The notes beneath the pieces are model-generated. The model did no database searches, was not told the DNA's origin, and was given only the letters and a program-made list of their open reading frames with translations. 64,000 nucleotides of DNA from positions 1 through 64,000 of the forward strand of contig JAFRRD010000041.1 of the NCBI GenBank assembly GCA_017428265.1. Reading direction: 5' to 3'. Both the position numbers and the translations under genes were made by a program. The DNA comes from Lachnospiraceae bacterium. Its GTDB lineage: Bacteria > Bacillota > Clostridia > Lachnospirales > Lachnospiraceae. Positions 7,324 through 16,500 of the stretch are shown here, piece by piece. Position 1 is the first letter of the stretch. Every line of letters begins with the position of its first letter.

Positions 7324-8658
7324 CTACGAGGCTTCCCGGGCGGTCGGGTCCGGTGTGCCGGCAAGGACGGGAGCAGTGCGGACCTGTGTTTTTTCCGGGA
7401 TCATCGCCCCGATGAGGCCGCCGATCACCGCCGGGATCACCCAGACGAAACCGAGGGAATATAGCGGCAGCTTCGTGATGAAGCCGAAGGGCAGGCCGAA
7501 GCCGTAGGCCACATCCAGCAGCATCGGGATCACCGCACCGACCGCGGCGCCGATGAACACGCCGTTCTTTTTGATCTTCTCGCTGAAGAAAGAGAGGAAG
7601 ACCTGCGTGAGCAGGAGAGGATAGAGTACCGACAGCATCGGGCTCGCGAGGCTGATCATCGTGGAAATGCCCACGTTGCTGATCAGCATGCCGAATACGC
7701 AGATGACGAGGACCAGCGCGGTGTAGGAGACGCGGCCCTTCAGACGTTCGGAGAAATAGGTGGAAGCCGAACTGACGAGGCCGACAGCCGTGGTCAGGCA
7801 GGCGAAGAAAACGATAAGGGCAAGCAGGACGACTCCGAAGCGCCGAAGCAGCAGGAAGGTGACCAGGACGACCAGCTCGGTATGGCCGATCTCGCTGCTG
7901 AGTTTCATGTTGGAGGTCGTGGCGCCGAGATAGGCAAGGCCGCCGTAGACCAGGAAAAGCGCGATGCCGGCCACGATGCCCGCACGGCCGATCACCCTCA
8001 TCTGGGACCTTTTATCATTGTAACCCTTGTCCTGCACGGTCTTCATGATGACGATCGTGATGGCCAGCGCGCCGAGAACGTCCATCGTCTGGTAGCCGTT
8101 CAGGAAGCCTTCCTTCAGCGTCTGAAAATCGGGCTGCGGGCTGACGATGTCGCCGATCGGCGTGGCCAGGCCCTTGATGCAGAGCACGGCGATCGTGATG
8201 AGGAGCATGGGGGTCAGATACTTGCCGACGATGTCCACGACCTTGCCGGGACGGATCGTCAGCACGGCGACGACGGCGAAAAAGAGCAGGCCGAAGATCC
8301 AGGAGGAAAGGTTCGGGAAGAGGACGTGGGCGCCCATCTCAAAGGTGGTCGCACAGGTGCGCGGGATGCAGAGGACGGGGCCGACGATGGCCATGACGAT
8401 GTCCATGCACAGCAGGCCGACACGTTTCGGGAGCCTGCCGAGCAGGTCGTGGTCCGTGCCCAGGCGTACGATCGCAAGAACGGTCATGATCGCGAGGCCG
8501 GCATCGGCGACGACGAAGGCGGTGAGAGCCGGGAACCATTTCGTCCCGCTCTCCAGCCCGAGATAAGGAGGAAAGATGAGATTGCCCGCGCCGAAAAAGA
8601 CGGCAAACAAAGCAAAACCGACGACGATAAAGTCAAATTTGGATCTTTTCTGGCTCAT
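7324..8658 (-). CDS. brnQ: branched-chain amino acid:cation symporter (LIVCS family)
   Basis: A 444-residue protein with about 12 hydrophobic segments. The family signature lies near the N-terminus (FALFAVFFGAGNLIFPPYLG). BrnQ carriers import leucine, isoleucine and valine with Na+ or H+. ATG at 8656-8658 lies behind GGAGGACC; the open frame continues upstream to 8793 without a signature. A promoter with an extended -10 lies about 90 bp upstream, leaving a leader of roughly that length in which I saw no recognisable riboswitch. Single-gene unit. Confidence 0.93.
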   Translation of the reverse strand: MSQKRSKFDFIVVGFALFAVFFGAGNLIFPPYLGLESGTKWFPALTAFVVADAGLAIMTVLAIVRLGTDHDLLGRLPKRVGLLCMDIVMAIVGPVLCIPRTCATTFEMGAHVLFPNLSSWIFGLLFFAVVAVLTIRPGKVVDIVGKYLTPMLLITIAVLCIKGLATPIGDIVSPQPDFQTLKEGFLNGYQTMDVLGALAITIVIMKTVQDKGYNDKRSQMRVIGRAGIVAGIALFLVYGGLAYLGATTSNMKLSSEIGHTELVVLVTFLLLRRFGVVLLALIVFFACLTTAVGLVSSASTYFSERLKGRVSYTALVLVICVFGMLISNVGISTMISLASPMLSVLYPLLLTQVFLSFFSEKIKKNGVFIGAAVGAVIPMLLDVAYGFGLPFGFITKLPLYSLGFVWVIPAVIGGLIGAMIPEKTQVRTAPVLAGTPDPTAREAS

Positions 8659-8754
8659 GGCGGTCCTCCGTACTGACATACAGGCAGAATGATAAAGCGG
8701 CATGATGCTGCGCCGTCCGAAAAAACGTGGTTTACGTTCACACTTCCTGTCTGC

Positions 8755-8783
8755 ACTATAGCAAAAACAGGGCGCTCCCGCAA
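8755..8783 (-). promoter_or_regulatory. predicted brnQ promoter
   Basis: On the minus strand TTGCGG (8778-8783), 17 bp, TATAGT (8755-8760), with TGC just before the -10 (extended -10). Confidence 0.6.
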
Positions 8784-8823
8784 ATCGGCTCATTTCGGCA
8801 GAGGGAAACCGTCCGAATAAAAA

Positions 8824-8840
8824 GTTTCGTTATACGAAAC
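8824..8840. promoter_or_regulatory. possible operator palindrome
   Basis: GTTTCGTTATACGAAAC is a perfect inverted repeat with 7-bp arms around TAT. It lies upstream of both divergent promoters. Its right half TATACGAAAC recurs at 8913-8922. The pattern suits a dimeric repressor, but no regulator gene adjoins it. Confidence 0.4.
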
Positions 8841-8975
8841 GATAGCAGGCTGCCGGCGCAGGACCCGGAAACCCCTTCGGCACGGAACCTGCGGGAAAAG
8901 CAAAAGTCTATTTATACGAAACTTTTTTCGCGAAGAAACCGACGGTCCGGAATCGTTTCGGCGGTGTTTAGCCCC

Positions 8976-9003
8976 TTGCATTTGCCCGCCGCTGTGGTAC
9001 AAT
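8976..9003 (+). promoter_or_regulatory. predicted promoter of the 9063-10465 genes
   Basis: TTGCAT (8976-8981), 16 bp, TACAAT (8998-9003), with TGG immediately before the -10. Confidence 0.6.
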
Positions 9004-9062
9004 GGAAACGGTCGGAAAACGATCGGCAAAAAGCATTAACTGCTGCAGGGAAAGGAGTCCGT

Positions 9063-9638
9063 ATGTCTTTGCATTTTCCCATTTATCCCCCGAATGAAGA
9101 GGAGATCCTCCGGCGCGCGGCCTGCCGTCAGCCATCCGAAGAGGAGAAGGCGCTGATGAAGGAATGCCTGCGCGATGCGGAATACCTGATCGATTACCAT
9201 ATCACGGAGCGGAACCGCCCGGTGTCCATTCTGGAAGAGATGGAGGCTGACGCGCCGGCCGACTTTGCCGCCGGCGTGCATGCGGCGGAACTGTCCGTCT
9301 GCAACTCCCTGATCATTTTCACGGCTTCGCTGGGCGAGACCGTCCGCCGGGAGATCGACGACTGCGACGATCCGGAGAAGAAGATCTTCTACCAGGCAAT
9401 CTGTGCGGAGCGGCTGGACGCGCTCTGCGAGTCCTACTGCGACAGCAAGGAAAAACGCCTCCACGAGGAAGGCGCCTACATCACGCCGCACTATCCTTTC
9501 TTCTGGCCGGACGTGCAGGAGGATGCCTGCATCACGACCCGCATCATGGGGATCAGCCTGGATCCGCAGTCCCATGCGCCCGAGCGCTGCCGGACCTGCT
9601 TCGTCCGCAACTGCCCCGCCCGCAGCAAGGAAGAATAA
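9063..9638 (+). CDS. vitamin B12-dependent methionine synthase activation-domain-like protein
   Basis: A 191-residue protein. The stretch TASLGETVRREIDD, followed by QAICAERLDALCESYCD and then THxYPFFWPD-like and GISLDPQSHAPERC segments, resembles stand-alone MetH activation-domain proteins of clostridia. Those bind S-adenosylmethionine and help re-methylate the cobalamin cofactor. The Cys-containing end (CRTCFVRNC) is also typical of that group. No metH gene lies in the window, and parts of the family signature (the RFSPGYGD-type motif) are changed here to ITPHYPFFWPD, so the assignment is moderate. RBS AAAGGAG precedes ATG 9063. Confidence 0.55.
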   Translation: MSLHFPIYPPNEEEILRRAACRQPSEEEKALMKECLRDAEYLIDYHITERNRPVSILEEMEADAPADFAAGVHAAELSVCNSLIIFTASLGETVRREIDDCDDPEKKIFYQAICAERLDALCESYCDSKEKRLHEEGAYITPHYPFFWPDVQEDACITTRIMGISLDPQSHAPERCRTCFVRNCPARSKEE

Positions 9639-9653
9639 GAAGGAGCGTGTAAG

Positions 9654-10253
9654 ATGGCTTCAAAACGAAAGATCATTCTGGCGTCGGGTTCGCCCCGCCG
9701 CAAACAGTTGATGAGGATGGCGGGCCTTCTGTTCACCGTCGAGCCCGCGGACGTTCCGGAGATCATCCCCGACGGCATGCCGGCGGAGAAGGAGTCGGAA
9801 TTTCTGGCTTCCGTCAAGGCGGGGTACGTTCTGTCGCAGCAGGACGAAAAGCGCCGGGACGCGGTGCTGATCGTCGGTGCGGATACGATCGTCCTCTGCG
9901 AAGGCAGGGTGCTCGGCAAGCCGAAGGACAAGGCAGAAGCGAAGGAAATGCTGCGCTTCCTGTCAGGCAAGGTCCACGAGGTCTATACCGGCGTGGCGAT
10001 CGTGAGCGAGGACGTCAACGAAACGTTCACCTCCGTCACGAAGGTGGAATTTTATGAACTGACGGACGAGGAAATCGACTGGTATGTGTCGACCAATGAG
10101 CCGATGGACAAGGCCGGTGCCTACGGGATCCAGGGCTTCGGCTGCCGCCTGGTGAAGCGGATCGAAGGCGACTATTTCACCGTAATGGGCCTGCCGATCG
10201 CCGAAGTGACAAGACGTATTGAAAAGATCCGGGCATCGGAAAACAAGGGCTGA
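9654..10253 (+). CDS. maf: Maf family nucleotide pyrophosphatase
   Basis: A 199-residue house-cleaning enzyme that would hydrolyse non-canonical NTPs (dTTP/UTP or modified nucleotides) to monophosphates. Family motifs are ILASGSPRRKQLM at the N-terminus, GADTIVLCEGRVLGKPKD, EVYTGV, and AGAYGIQGFGCRLVKRIEGD near the C-terminus. It starts 15 bp after the preceding stop behind AAGGAGCGTG, so it is in the same operon as the MetH-activation-like gene. Confidence 0.93.
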   Translation: MASKRKIILASGSPRRKQLMRMAGLLFTVEPADVPEIIPDGMPAEKESEFLASVKAGYVLSQQDEKRRDAVLIVGADTIVLCEGRVLGKPKDKAEAKEMLRFLSGKVHEVYTGVAIVSEDVNETFTSVTKVEFYELTDEEIDWYVSTNEPMDKAGAYGIQGFGCRLVKRIEGDYFTVMGLPIAEVTRRIEKIRASENKG

Positions 10254-10273
10254 AAACAGCAGAAAGGAAAATC

Positions 10274-10465
10274 ATGAAACAACCGTCATATCTTCACAAC
10301 CCGCAGGCGTGTTCCTGCGAGCACGGTGCTGCCGTGAACTGTCCCCGCAACAAAAACTGCCCGGCCTGCATTGCCCATCATCGCGCGATGCCGGAGGAAC
10401 CGCATACTGCCTGCGAGCGGAGAGCGCTGGCCGAGTTCGGCACGCTGGAGTTCGAAGAGGAATAA
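10274..10465 (+). CDS. small cysteine-rich protein, 63 residues
   Basis: Six cysteines, in CSCEHG, NCP, NCPAC and AC, with histidines nearby (CPACIAHHRAM). This suggests a compact metal-binding or disulfide-linked mini-protein. It has no signal peptide. AAGGAAA lies 6 nt before the ATG. It is the last gene of the maf operon, 20 bp after maf and before an intrinsic terminator, which supports it being real. I do not recognise a named family. Confidence 0.65.
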   Translation: MKQPSYLHNPQACSCEHGAAVNCPRNKNCPACIAHHRAMPEEPHTACERRALAEFGTLEFEEE

Positions 10466-10502
10466 GCAAAGCATGCCGCCGGAAAAGTCCGGAAACCGAA
10501 AC

Positions 10503-10540
10503 AAAAAAGAACGCATCCGGGGAGGATGCGTCCTTTTTTA
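10503..10540. terminator. bidirectional terminator between the maf operon and the serpins
   Basis: An 8-bp stem ACGCATCC / GGATGCGT with a 5-nt loop, flanked by AAAAAAG and TCCTTTTTT tracts on the two sides. Confidence 0.8.
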
Positions 10541-10564
10541 TGGGACCTGCCGCACAGCTGCGGC

Positions 10565-11872
10565 TCAGTCGATCGAATTCACGGTACCGATGAACACGGG
10601 CAGGTTGTGCGCGGTATCCACGATCATGTAGAGGAAAGGCCGGTCCAGGATGACCGACTTCGGCTCCTCAGGCTCGAAAACAGCCGTGGCCGCCATGGTC
10701 ACGCCGGTCACGGCAGCGGCACGCGTCCCCTTTTTGCTGACTTCGATGAATGTCTTGTGGACGACGCCGCTGACCGCCAGCTGCTCATCCTCGCTCATCA
10801 GCGAGAAATCCGCTCCGGCGAACGCACGGGTCATGCCCATGTCCTCCAGGCGTTCCAGAAGAGACGTTTCGTATTCGTAGGTGAACTCCGGAATACCGGC
10901 GTGCACTTTCGGGTATTCGACGCACTTAAAGATCGCGGCCAGTTTTTCTCCGTCCAGCGAGGAAACGAACTGTTCCAGGGAAACGTCCGTGTTCGGCAGG
11001 ATCCCCACGAATTTGTAGGCACCGCCGTCATAATATCTGGCAAAACCGGTGTAATCCTCCCCCTCGTAGTATTCTTTTTCCCACGAATACATCATATTGA
11101 CTTTCTGCGTGCCGCCGTTGGACCGGGTAAAGACCGCATCCTGCACGTCCTGCGTCTCGTAGGGCTGAAGCCACTTCGCGTCGAAGCAGATCGCATTGAT
11201 GAGCAGCAGCCGGTCCTCGGGGTTAAGGCCTGAAACGATCTTTTTGATCATCTTGTCGGTGTTCTTCGACACCCAGCCGTTGATCTCTTTGACGGCGCTT
11301 TCATTAAAGGGGAGTTTGTAGACCGCGGCATTGTACCAGGAAACGTCCTTTTTCAGGAAATCCTCTTTGACGGCGAAGTCCTCATCCCGGTTGATCCAGA
11401 TGGAGTTCGCGATGGCGAGCTTCGCTTTGTCACCGGACGGCAGTTCGCTGACATACTGATAAAGATAGGCGTTCAGGTCTTCGATCGGCATGCCGCTGCC
11501 GAGAACGTCCTGCATCTGCTGCAGGGTCTCGCCGGCGGCACCGTTCGCGGTCATCGCAAGCGCGAGCATGACGGAAAGCGGAGAGACCAGGCAGTTGCCG
11601 CCGTCTGCTTCATAGGAACGGCGGAAGATCCCGGCCGCAAAGGCATACTGTGAGTCGCCGAAGCCGCTGTCAAAGCGTTTCCCCTCGACGGGCTCGGCCG
11701 TGATCCCCTTGAGAAGGTCGTCGGCCTTTACGGACTTCGGCAAAGACGTATTCGATCCGCTTTCGGCCGTCGAAGAAGAGGCCGGTGACTTACCGCAGGC
11801 GGCAAGGGAAAATAGCAGGCAGACTGCAAGGACTGCTGCCGTCAGGCGGACAGGCAGAGAACGGTGTTTCAT
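10565..11872 (-). CDS. serpin-family protease inhibitor, lipoprotein (second of a tandem pair)
   Basis: A 435-residue protein. A lipoprotein signal ends at SLAAC (Cys26) and is followed by a Ser/Thr-rich linker. The serpin fold follows, with NCLVSPLSVMLALAMTANGA, ANSIWINRDEDF, LLINAICFDAKWLQPY, and the C-terminal DRPFLYMIVD and PVFIGTVN. The reactive-loop hinge (GTRAAAVTG) has the small residues needed for loop insertion, so it should be inhibitory. Counting from the hinge places the scissile bond in the ATAVFEP stretch, which suggests an elastase- or chymotrypsin-like target; that is inference. It begins 9 bp after the stop of the upstream serpin, so the two are co-transcribed. Confidence 0.93.
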   Translation of the reverse strand: MKHRSLPVRLTAAVLAVCLLFSLAACGKSPASSSTAESGSNTSLPKSVKADDLLKGITAEPVEGKRFDSGFGDSQYAFAAGIFRRSYEADGGNCLVSPLSVMLALAMTANGAAGETLQQMQDVLGSGMPIEDLNAYLYQYVSELPSGDKAKLAIANSIWINRDEDFAVKEDFLKKDVSWYNAAVYKLPFNESAVKEINGWVSKNTDKMIKKIVSGLNPEDRLLLINAICFDAKWLQPYETQDVQDAVFTRSNGGTQKVNMMYSWEKEYYEGEDYTGFARYYDGGAYKFVGILPNTDVSLEQFVSSLDGEKLAAIFKCVEYPKVHAGIPEFTYEYETSLLERLEDMGMTRAFAGADFSLMSEDEQLAVSGVVHKTFIEVSKKGTRAAAVTGVTMAATAVFEPEEPKSVILDRPFLYMIVDTAHNLPVFIGTVNSID

Positions 11873-11881
11873 AAAAGTACC

Positions 11882-13270
11882 TCACTCCACGGAATTTACG
11901 GTGCCGATGAAGATCGGCAGGTTGGTTTCGCTGTCCACGATCATGTACAGGAACGGACGGTCCAGAATGACTTCCTTCGGCGGCTCGGTCGGCATGGCGG
12001 TGGCTTCCGCAACAACGACCGCGGTGACGGCGGCCGCACGGGTCCCGGCTTCGGTCACTTCGATGTGGGTCTTGTGGATCACGTCGCTGATATAGAGCGG
12101 ATTGGTGTCGCTCATGAGTGAGAAGTCCGCAAAATCGGGGCTGGCGGTATCGTCGACGAAGGCGTTGACCATGCCCATGCCCTGCAGGCGTTCCTTCAGG
12201 CTGGCGGAATAGTCATAGCTGAATTTCGGCAGGCCGGTATTGACTTTGGTCCCTGTGCTGCCGTTCAGGATACTGCTCAGTTTGTTGCCGTCCAGCGACG
12301 TAATGAATTCATCCAGGCCGATCTCTTTGTCCGGCAGGATCGCCACGAACTTGTATCCGCCGCCTTCATAATATTTGGCAAAGCCTTTGTAATCTTCGCC
12401 GGAATAGTATTCGCGTTCCTGCGAATGCATCATATCGACCGTCTGGACAGTGCCGTCGGAGAGGAAGAAATTTTCCTCCCCCACAGCATATTCCGTGTAG
12501 GGGGAGAGCCACTTCGCATCAAAGCAGATCGCGTTGATGAGGAGCATGCGGTCGTCCTTGCTCAGCTTTTCCAGGATCTGATCGATCATGTTGTCGGTGT
12601 GTTTTGCGACCCAGCCGTTGATCTCCTTGACCGCGCTGCTGTTGAAGGGTTGCTTGTAGACGTCGGCATGGTACCAGCTGACGTCTTTGCGGAGGAAATC
12701 TTCGCGGACGGAGAAATTCTCCTTATCGTTCAGCCAGATGGAGTTGGCAACGGCCAGCTTCGCCCTGGCGCTCGACGGCAGGTTATTCACGTACTGATAG
12801 AGATAGGCGTTCAGGTCTTCCATCGTGATGCCGCTGCCGATCACGTCCAGCATCTGCTTCAGCGTCTCGTTTGCGGCGCCGTTTGCGGTCATCGCGAGCG
12901 CGAGCACGACGGAAAGAGGAGACACCAGACAGTTGCTGCCGTCCTCTTTGTAGGAATCGGCCAGAAGGCGTGCGGCAAAGGCATACTGGGACGAAAGGAA
13001 GGTTTCGTCAGCCGCCTTTCCTTCGACAGCTTCGGCCTCGATGCCCTCGATCAGGTTGCCGGCCTTCACGACGCCGGGCGAAGGGGCCTTGGTCGGGTCG
13101 GCCTCGCTCTGGGACGGCGTTTTCGTGGGATCGGCGGAAGTTCCGGCCGTGCTTTGAGAAGGTGCCTCAGTCGGAGCCGGCGCCTGTCCGCAGGCGGCAA
13201 GCGACATCAGCAGGCTGCAGGCAATGAGGATCGCGGCAATGCGGGCCATGATATTGGTTTTCGTTTTCAT
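11882..13270 (-). CDS. serpin-family protease inhibitor, lipoprotein (first of a tandem pair)
   Basis: A 462-residue paralogue of the neighbouring serpin, sharing most framework blocks (NCLVSPLSVVLALAMTANGA, LLINAICFDAKWLSPY, VILDRPFLYMIVD). The lipobox is SLAAC (Cys27). A longer Pro/Thr/Ser linker with PTKTPSQSEADPTKAPS follows. The hinge GTRAAAVTA is conserved but the loop differs, reading VVVAEATAMPTEPP, which implies a different protease specificity. ATG 13268-13270 follows AAAAGGAGA at 8 nt. Gut clostridial serpins such as those of Eubacterium siraeum inhibit host neutrophil-type serine proteases; a similar defensive role is inferred. Confidence 0.93.
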   Translation of the reverse strand: MKTKTNIMARIAAILIACSLLMSLAACGQAPAPTEAPSQSTAGTSADPTKTPSQSEADPTKAPSPGVVKAGNLIEGIEAEAVEGKAADETFLSSQYAFAARLLADSYKEDGSNCLVSPLSVVLALAMTANGAANETLKQMLDVIGSGITMEDLNAYLYQYVNNLPSSARAKLAVANSIWLNDKENFSVREDFLRKDVSWYHADVYKQPFNSSAVKEINGWVAKHTDNMIDQILEKLSKDDRMLLINAICFDAKWLSPYTEYAVGEENFFLSDGTVQTVDMMHSQEREYYSGEDYKGFAKYYEGGGYKFVAILPDKEIGLDEFITSLDGNKLSSILNGSTGTKVNTGLPKFSYDYSASLKERLQGMGMVNAFVDDTASPDFADFSLMSDTNPLYISDVIHKTHIEVTEAGTRAAAVTAVVVAEATAMPTEPPKEVILDRPFLYMIVDSETNLPIFIGTVNSVE

Positions 13271-13320
13271 ATGATCGTCTCCTTTTCGGGAAGATGCCGT
13301 AAGCGGTTTTTCTTACATCC

Positions 13321-13326
13321 ATAATA
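13321..13326 (-). promoter_or_regulatory. possible -10 of the serpin operon
   Basis: TATTAT on the minus strand, about 50 bp upstream of the first serpin start. No convincing -35 hexamer is seen at 16-18 bp, so an activator or another element may be needed. Confidence 0.35.
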
Positions 13327-13436
13327 CAAAGATGAGCGCCTTGACGTCCCGGGTTTATAAAAATTTTATAATTTCCTCCGGCGGGACTCATCCGTCACAT
13401 CCCCGCAGGAGAAGGCTCATCCCTAATCTTTTTATC

Positions 13437-13465
13437 TTTACAAAATACGGTTTATCGGGTACAAT
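13437..13465 (+). promoter_or_regulatory. predicted ftsK promoter
   Basis: TTTACA (13437-13442), 17 bp, TACAAT (13460-13465). Confidence 0.6.
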
Positions 13466-13473
13466 AAAACCAT

Positions 13474-13495
13474 CTATGGGCAGCCATAGCTTTTT
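13474..13495 (+). other. terminator-like hairpin at the 5' end of the ftsK transcript
   Basis: A 6-bp stem CTATGG / CCATAG with a GCAG loop is followed by CTTTTT. It sits just downstream of the predicted start site and before the ribosome-binding site. It could be a weak attenuator or a 5'-end mRNA stabiliser. Confidence 0.45.
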
Positions 13496-13515
13496 AAAGT
13501 GCGGAGGTTGGTTTT

Positions 13516-16500
13516 TTGGCATCAGGCAAGAAAAAAACGACAGCAAATAAAAGTACGGCCGCAGGGAAAAAGAGCAGTGCAAAGCGCTCCTCCTCCGCGG
13601 CAAAGTCAGGAAGAAGCAGCGCAGAGAAGAGAAAGGAGACGCTGGCCAGGGAGAAGAGAAAACAGGAGATCCGCAGGGATCTCATCCTTCTTGCGGCCAT
13701 GGTCGTCACGATCCTTCTGTTCCTTGCGTTATTTGACCGCGTCGGATCCGTCGGAAAGGGTCTGGCGGCTTTTGAGTACGGTATTTTAGGCTCACTGGCC
13801 TATGCTTTCCCTTTCTTCATCCTGCTTTCGGCGATCTATCTGCTCGTTCTGGGCAAGGAGTATCCGGCCCATGCCTGGGGCAAAGTCCTTCTGGGCTTTC
13901 TGATGATGACGCTTACTGCCGGCGCATTTGAACTGAGCGGCAGCAAGGGCAGCCTTCTGCCGGACTTTGCCGCCTACTACAGCAGGGGCAAGACGCTGCA
14001 GCTCTCCGGCGGCCTTTTCGGCGGCTTCTGGTGCCGTCTGCTGGTCACGCCGATCGGGAAGCTCGGGACCTGGATCGTCCTGATCGCTCTGTTCATCGGC
14101 GGTCTGATGCTGCTGTTCGGCAAGGCGCTGCTCACGGCGCTCGGCCGGAAGGGCAGCAAGGTCGTGAGTTCCATACGCGATGAAAATACCCGCTTCCGCA
14201 GCGCGGCCGAGGAACGCCGCCTGACGGCGCAGCTGCGCCTGGAGGAGAGGGCACGCGCGAAGGCCGAAGAAAGAGCCGCGCGGGCCAAAGCGGAAGAGGA
14301 AGAACGGAAAGCCGTTATGGCGAAACTCGCCGCGCAGCAGGAGGAAAGAAGAAAAGCCGAAGCTGCCGCGGCAAAAGCACAGCCCGTGAAGCTGAACGAA
14401 GTGCAGCGCAAGGCGGACACGCCCGTCAGCCCTTCCCTTAAGAAGGAGCAGGAAAGCCTGCTGAAGCAGCAGGCGGAAGACCGCGCCAGGCAGAAATCGA
14501 AAGAGGAAGCGGACCGCAAATACGGGACGCAGGGCTCCGGCTGGCAGCAGGAGCGGCTTGATGAGCAGGGCGGCATTCTGAGCAGCGGTTCGCCGCTCGG
14601 CGGCCTCATGAACGAGATGGATGAGAGCCGGGGCGTCCGGAAGGATACCCGCACCAACCGCGAGATAAGCGAGCTGGATGCGAAAGCCGTCGGCTCCGGA
14701 AAACGTGAATTATATTCAGACGACATCGTGATGACCGGCAGGGACAACATGCAGGCCTCGGAATACAAGGCCACCGGCCGGATTGCGCAGGGCTACGGCG
14801 ACCGGATGAAGAACCAGGCTGTTAGTACGGGCAGTGCGGCCGCACAGACGCCGCAGACGCAGAAGCCGGCGGCAGACCCGAAACCCGACCTGCGCATCAA
14901 TCAGTATACGCAGCCCGGCGGCGACAAGGCCTTCGGCGAGACGGATGAGTTCAGGGAACAGCCCGCGGCGAAGCCCGTCGTGAAGCCTGCGCAGCCCGCT
15001 TCGGGCACGTTTGAAAAACAGACCCGCGACACGCTCATTCCGCCCGTCGGGAACGCGAAGCCGATCATCGAGACCGGCCGGCCGGAAGGTGATGATTTCG
15101 AAGATCCCCGCGAAGTGTCCGAGCGCCTCAAACAGGCCGGCAGGGACACCGTTTCGACGAAGAACGATTCCATCTGGAATACCGATAAGGAACGGAGCGG
15201 CTCCGGCAGCGCCACATTTACGGCGCCGGAGAAGCCTGCTTCCGCGGCCGGCAAAGGCGTGGCCGTGGCCGGAAAGGGCGTTGCCGCCGCCGGCAGGACC
15301 GCAGCACAGCCTTCGGGCAGCGCTTCTTCCGCCGAACTGCCGAAAAACAACGTGCCGCACAAGGAATACAAGCTCCCGCCGACGAGCCTCTTGAACCGCG
15401 GCCGGAACTCCGCAGGCATGAAGGAGAGCGACCTGCGCCGTACGGCCAAGGTTCTTGAGGAGACCCTGAATGAATTCGGCGTCGCCGCGACCGTGACCGA
15501 CGTTTCCTGCGGCCCGTCCGTGACCCGCTACGAATTAAAGCCCGAGCAGGGCGTGCGCGTTTCCCGCATCGCCTCGCTCGCCGACGATATCAAGCTGGCG
15601 CTCGCCGTGACCGACGTCCGCATCGAGGCGCCCATTCCGGGCAAGTCCGCGGTCGGTATCGAAGTCCCGAACTCCGAGAACCAGACCGTTTACCTCCGGA
15701 ACGTGATCGAATCCGAGGAATTCCGCCGGATGAACTCGAAGATCGCCTTTGCGGTCGGCCAGGACATCGGCGGCCAGATCATGGTCACCGACATGGCCAA
15801 GATGCCGCACCTCCTGATCGCGGGCTCGACCGGTTCCGGCAAATCCGTCTGCATCAACAGCATCATCATGAGCCTTCTGTACCGGGCCAAGCCGGATGAG
15901 GTCCAGCTCATCATGATCGACCCGAAGGTGGTCGAACTGGGCGTCTACAACGGCATCCCGCACCTCCGGATCCCGGTCGTGACCGATCCGAAACTCGCGG
16001 CCGATGCGCTGTCCGGCGCCGTGAAGGAGATGACCCGCCGCTACAAGCTCTTCGCCGACCTGAACGTCCGCGACATCAAGAGCTACAATGCCAAGATCCG
16101 GGACAACCCCGAGGAATATGACAGCGAACAGTATCAGCCGCTGCCGCAGATCGTCATCATCGTCGACGAGTTCGCCGACCTTATGATGGTCGCGGCTGCC
16201 GACGTCGAGCAGTCCATCTGCCGTCTGGCGCAGCTGGCCCGCGCGGCCGGCATGCACCTCGTCCTGGCCACGCAGCGTCCGAGCGCGAACGTCATCACCG
16301 GCCTGATCAAGGCTAACGTGCAGTCCCGCATCGCTTTTGCGGTCTCGAGCTCACTTGATTCCCGCATCATTCTGGACATGAACGGGGCGGAGAAACTCCT
16401 CGGCAAGGGCGACATGCTGTTCTATCCGACCGGTTATCCGAAACCCGTGCGCGTGCAGGGCTGCTTCGTCAGCGACGAAGAGATCGCTGCCGTGACCGAT

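Larger units (their letters stand above)
8659..9062. other. 404-bp divergent intergenic region between brnQ and the MetH-activation-like gene
   Basis: It holds the brnQ promoter (minus strand), the promoter of the following gene, and a repeated motif. TATACGAAAC occurs at 8831-8840, as the right half of a perfect 7-bp-arm palindrome at 8824-8840, and again at 8913-8922. TTCGCGAA (8927-8934) is a further short palindrome. No open frame of convincing coding character is seen. Confidence 0.6.

Noticed and set aside
8659..9062. An upstream extension of the MetH-activation-like gene from 8727
   Set aside because: The extension crosses a predicted promoter and palindromes and lacks protein-like composition; the ATG at 9063 has a good ribosome-binding site.
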